23,250 nucleotides of DNA from Deltaproteobacteria bacterium. Its GTDB lineage: Bacteria > Desulfobacterota > Desulfobacteria > Desulfobacterales > Desulfobacteraceae. Position 1 is the stretch's first letter; each line of letters opens with the position of its first letter. The notes under the pieces were generated by a model, which did not search any database, was not told the DNA's origin, and worked only from the letters and a program-made list of their open reading frames with translations. The stretch is taken from assembly GCA_019314105.1 (NCBI GenBank), contig JAFCZY010000003.1:1-23250 (forward strand), given 5' to 3'. This document shows positions 21,330 to 23,250 of this stretch, piece after piece. The position numbers and the translations under genes are program-made.

Positions 21330-22616
21330 ATGGCAGAGGCGATTAAAATTGATGAACTTGACATTGAGTTTAAAGATGAGGTTCTCGCAAAAGTGCCGGA
21401 TGCAAATTTTGATCTTTGCCTGACATGCGGAACCTGCACGGGAGGATGTGCTGCCTCGGAATTGTTTGATATGGATCCTCGAAAGCTTATTAGAATGTTA
21501 AATTTAGGGTTGGATGATGAAGTACTGAAAACAAACTGGAAATGGGTTTGCAGTATGTGTGGGCGATGCGTGGCAGCCTGTCCCATGAAAATTAATATCC
21601 CGGCGCTGATTTTTAATCTGCGTGCAAACGTTCCCAGGGGAAAACGTCCCAAAGGTATTCTGGGGTCATGTGATCAACATATTCGAACCGGCAGTGCCAT
21701 GGGGGCTGCAAAGGATGATTTTGAATTTACGGTATTGGATGTGGCCGAGGAAATCAGGGAAGATCATCCGGGATTTGAGGAATTACAGGTCTCAGTGGAC
21801 AGGGTTGGTGCCACAATGGTATTGAACCAGAATTCCAGGGAACCGGTTACCGAGCCCGAAGAAATGGGACCTTTATGGAAAATTCTTCACACAGTAGGTG
21901 CGGACTGGACGTATCCATCCGTAATGTGGGCCGGAGAAAATTATTGCATGTTCATGGCTGATAATGAGGGATGGAAATATATTATAGAGGAATTCGCTCA
22001 CCATGTAGACAATAATTTAAAAAGTCCCATTGTGGTCAATACCGAGTGAGGCCACTCCTATTTTGCGATCCTGGAAGGGTTGCGAAAATTTAAGATACCT
22101 CACAAGTTTGAACTGATCACCATCATTGAGCTGTATGCCCAGTGGATTAAAGAAGGTAAACTCAAAGTCAACTCTGACTGGAACAAAGATATCAAAGCCA
22201 AGTTTACAGTGCAGGACCCCTGCAATATCGGAAGAAAAAGCGGGTCCAATAAGATTGTAGATGATTTAAGGTTTGTTATTAAAACCGTTGTGGGCGAAGA
22301 AAATTTTATTGATACGGTTCCTAACCGGGATAACAACTATTGCTGCGGTGGTGGCGGCGGTGCGTTGCAGGCTGGATTTCCTGATCAGAGAAGGGCCTAT
22401 GGCAGAACAAAATTCAACCAGCTTGCGGCAACGGGTGCGACTTATGTGATCGCACCCTGCCATAATTGTCACGGTCAGATTGAAGATATTGGCGAATACT
22501 ATGGCGGCAAGTATCATGTGGTTCATTTATGGACAATCATCTGCCTTGCCATGGGCGTACTGGGTGAGGAAGAACGAACCTATCTTGGGCCGGATCTGGC
22601 TGAAGTGGGACTATAA
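21330..22616 (+). CDS. HdrC/HdrB-like Fe-S protein, probable selenoprotein (Sec240)
   Basis: One 428-residue protein read through an in-frame TGA at 22047-22049. The N-terminal HdrC-like part has two 4Fe-4S motifs: CLTCGTCTGGC (Cys30, 33, 36, 40) and CSMCGRCVAACP (Cys74, 77, 80, 84). The C-terminal HdrB-like part has a CCG domain: QDPCNIG (Cys298), NNYCCGGGGG (Cys338, 339) and APCHNC (Cys377, 380), the CX39CCX37CXXC pattern that binds the noncubane cluster. Between them is an earlier, degenerate cluster region ending PIVVNTE-UGA-GHSYFAIL, where related proteins have Cys before Gly-His. Coding similarity does not pause at the UGA, no start with ribosome site follows it, and a hairpin begins 11 bases after. 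The start at 21330 has GGGAG in front. It probably passes electrons between HdrA and a thiol or ferredoxin partner. Annotating it as two genes (21330-22049 and 22080-22616) would be an error. Confidence 0.82.
22061..22088 (+). promoter_or_regulatory. Bacterial SECIS-like hairpin after the in-frame UGA
   Basis: In RNA, UUUU then GCGAUCC (22061-22071) pairs with GGGUUGC, one bulged G, then AAAA (22077-22088), around the loop UGGAA. The stem is seven pairs (with two G-U) plus four A-U pairs. The loop starts 22 bases after the UGA and has G as its second base, both fitting bacterial SECIS elements recognised by SelB. Confidence 0.65.
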
Positions 22617-22630
22617 AAGGAGGGTTCCAA

Positions 22631-23250
22631 ATGGCCGAAAAAGGTATCAGAAAAGGTGAAGGGTCGGTAATGGTCGTCGGTGCCGGCATTGCGGGTATTC
22701 AGGCATCCCTGGATCTGGCTGATTCAGGATATTTTGTATATCTCGTAGATAAAAATACCGCCATTGGCGGGACAATGGCGCAACTGGACAAGACCTTTCC
22801 CACAAACGACTGCTCAATGTGTATCATATCCCCGAAACTGGTTGAAGCAGGGCGTCATCTTAATATTGAGCTTTTAACCATGACTGAAGTTGAAGACGTC
22901 GCGGGAGAAGAAGGGAATTTTACGGTTAAATTAAAAGAAAAACCAAGATTTATTGATCTTGATAAATGTACGGCCTGCGGAGAGTGCTCCGAGGTGTGTC
23001 CCGTGGAGCTTCCCAGTCAGTTTGATGAAGCGCTTCGAGACAGGAAAGCTGCATTCAAGCTGTATCCCCAGGCAATGCCGTCAGGGTTTGCCATAGAAAA
23101 AAAAGACAAGGCTCCGTGCCGTTTGACATGTCCTGCCGGATTGAATGTGCAAGGGTACGTCCAGATGGTCAAAGCGGGCAAATATAAAGAATCATTGGAA
23201 ATTATTATGGAACAGCTCCCGTTGCCGGGAGTTTTAGGGCGGGTCTGCCC
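22631..23250 (+). CDS. hdrA: HdrA-like FAD/Fe-S flavoprotein, large fused type (partial)
   Basis: Begins MAEKGIRKGEGSVMVVGAGI (AGGAGGG in front) and runs off the window after 206 codons. The FAD-binding VVGAGIAGIQASLDLADSG (residues about 15-33), GGTMAQLDKTFPTNDCSMCI and SPKLVEAGRH are HdrA hallmarks; the Cys of NDCSMC, which is selenocysteine in some HdrA proteins, is a TGC codon here. A ferredoxin-type cluster follows (CTACGECSEVCPVE). After about residue 155 the sequence changes to CRLTCPAGLNVQGYVQMVKA followed by KYKESLEIIMEQLPLPGVLG, the start of a GltD/NfnB-like N-terminal domain, so the full protein is probably a long HdrA with an inserted NAD(P)H-oxidoreductase module. It would hold the bifurcating flavin of the Hdr complex. 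It is 14 bases after the selenoprotein gene. Confidence 0.87.
   Translation, partial: MAEKGIRKGEGSVMVVGAGIAGIQASLDLADSGYFVYLVDKNTAIGGTMAQLDKTFPTNDCSMCIISPKLVEAGRHLNIELLTMTEVEDVAGEEGNFTVKLKEKPRFIDLDKCTACGECSEVCPVELPSQFDEALRDRKAAFKLYPQAMPSGFAIEKKDKAPCRLTCPAGLNVQGYVQMVKAGKYKESLEIIMEQLPLPGVLGRVC

Noticed and set aside
1..23250. CRISPR arrays, tRNA or rRNA genes, transposases and insertion sequence ends
   Set aside because: None was found by eye: no regularly spaced repeats, no cloverleaf with CCA-type end, no DDE or integrase motifs. A short or diverged RNA gene could be missed without a covariance search.

Overview
The window looks like chromosomal DNA from a sulfate-reducing deltaproteobacterium (Desulfobacterota, probably Desulfobacteraceae). 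The grounds are AT-rich DNA, a ZraSR-type two-component system with sigma-54 signals, and an operon joining a methylene-tetrahydrofolate reductase (MetF-like) gene to heterodisulfide-reductase-like (Hdr) genes, one of which appears to be a selenoprotein. The taxonomic call is inference from gene content and protein style.

Left part (1-4500) is AT-rich and worn. It holds a gene-poor first 730 bases, an FmdB-type zinc ribbon protein, a YkgJ-type cysteine-cluster protein, a small SHOCT-domain membrane protein broken by one extra base in an A9 run, a Tyr/His/Asn-rich lipoprotein, a PHP-domain phosphoesterase flanked by two copies of the same gene start, two small unknown proteins, and a convergent pair of genes that both lose their 3' ends at one point near 3690, which suggests a deletion junction.

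Middle part (4500-13030) is well-kept chromosomal gene content: a rhomboid protease, a fumarylacetoacetate-hydrolase-family enzyme, a ZraP/Spy-like periplasmic protein with a near-consensus sigma-54 promoter, the divergent ZraS-like kinase and ZraR-like sigma-54 activator, a bifunctional chorismate mutase/prephenate dehydrogenase (TyrA), a PilZ protein and an EamA-type transporter. The sigma-54 promoter in front of the ZraP-like gene ties it to its neighbouring activator.

Next (13030-17621, all minus strand) come fabG and an overlapping gene set of metallo-beta-lactamase-fold hydrolase, RND/MMPL exporter and SRPBCC protein.

The right part (17640-23250, plus strand) is the most interesting. 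A multi-PAS histidine kinase sits behind a promoter with two palindromes and a tandemly duplicated Shine-Dalgarno block. It is followed by an intergenic region with a 20-bp perfect inverted repeat built from four copies of an octamer, then an apparent operon with 14-base gaps: a regulator with an unusual order (MerR/excisionase-type HTH, then receiver), a metF-like gene with a one-base frameshift, an HdrC/HdrB-like iron-sulfur protein whose reading frame runs through a UGA that is very probably selenocysteine (residue 240, with a SECIS-like hairpin 11 bases downstream), and the start of a large HdrA-like flavoprotein that continues off the edge. The two-component pair probably controls this C1/electron-bifurcation operon.
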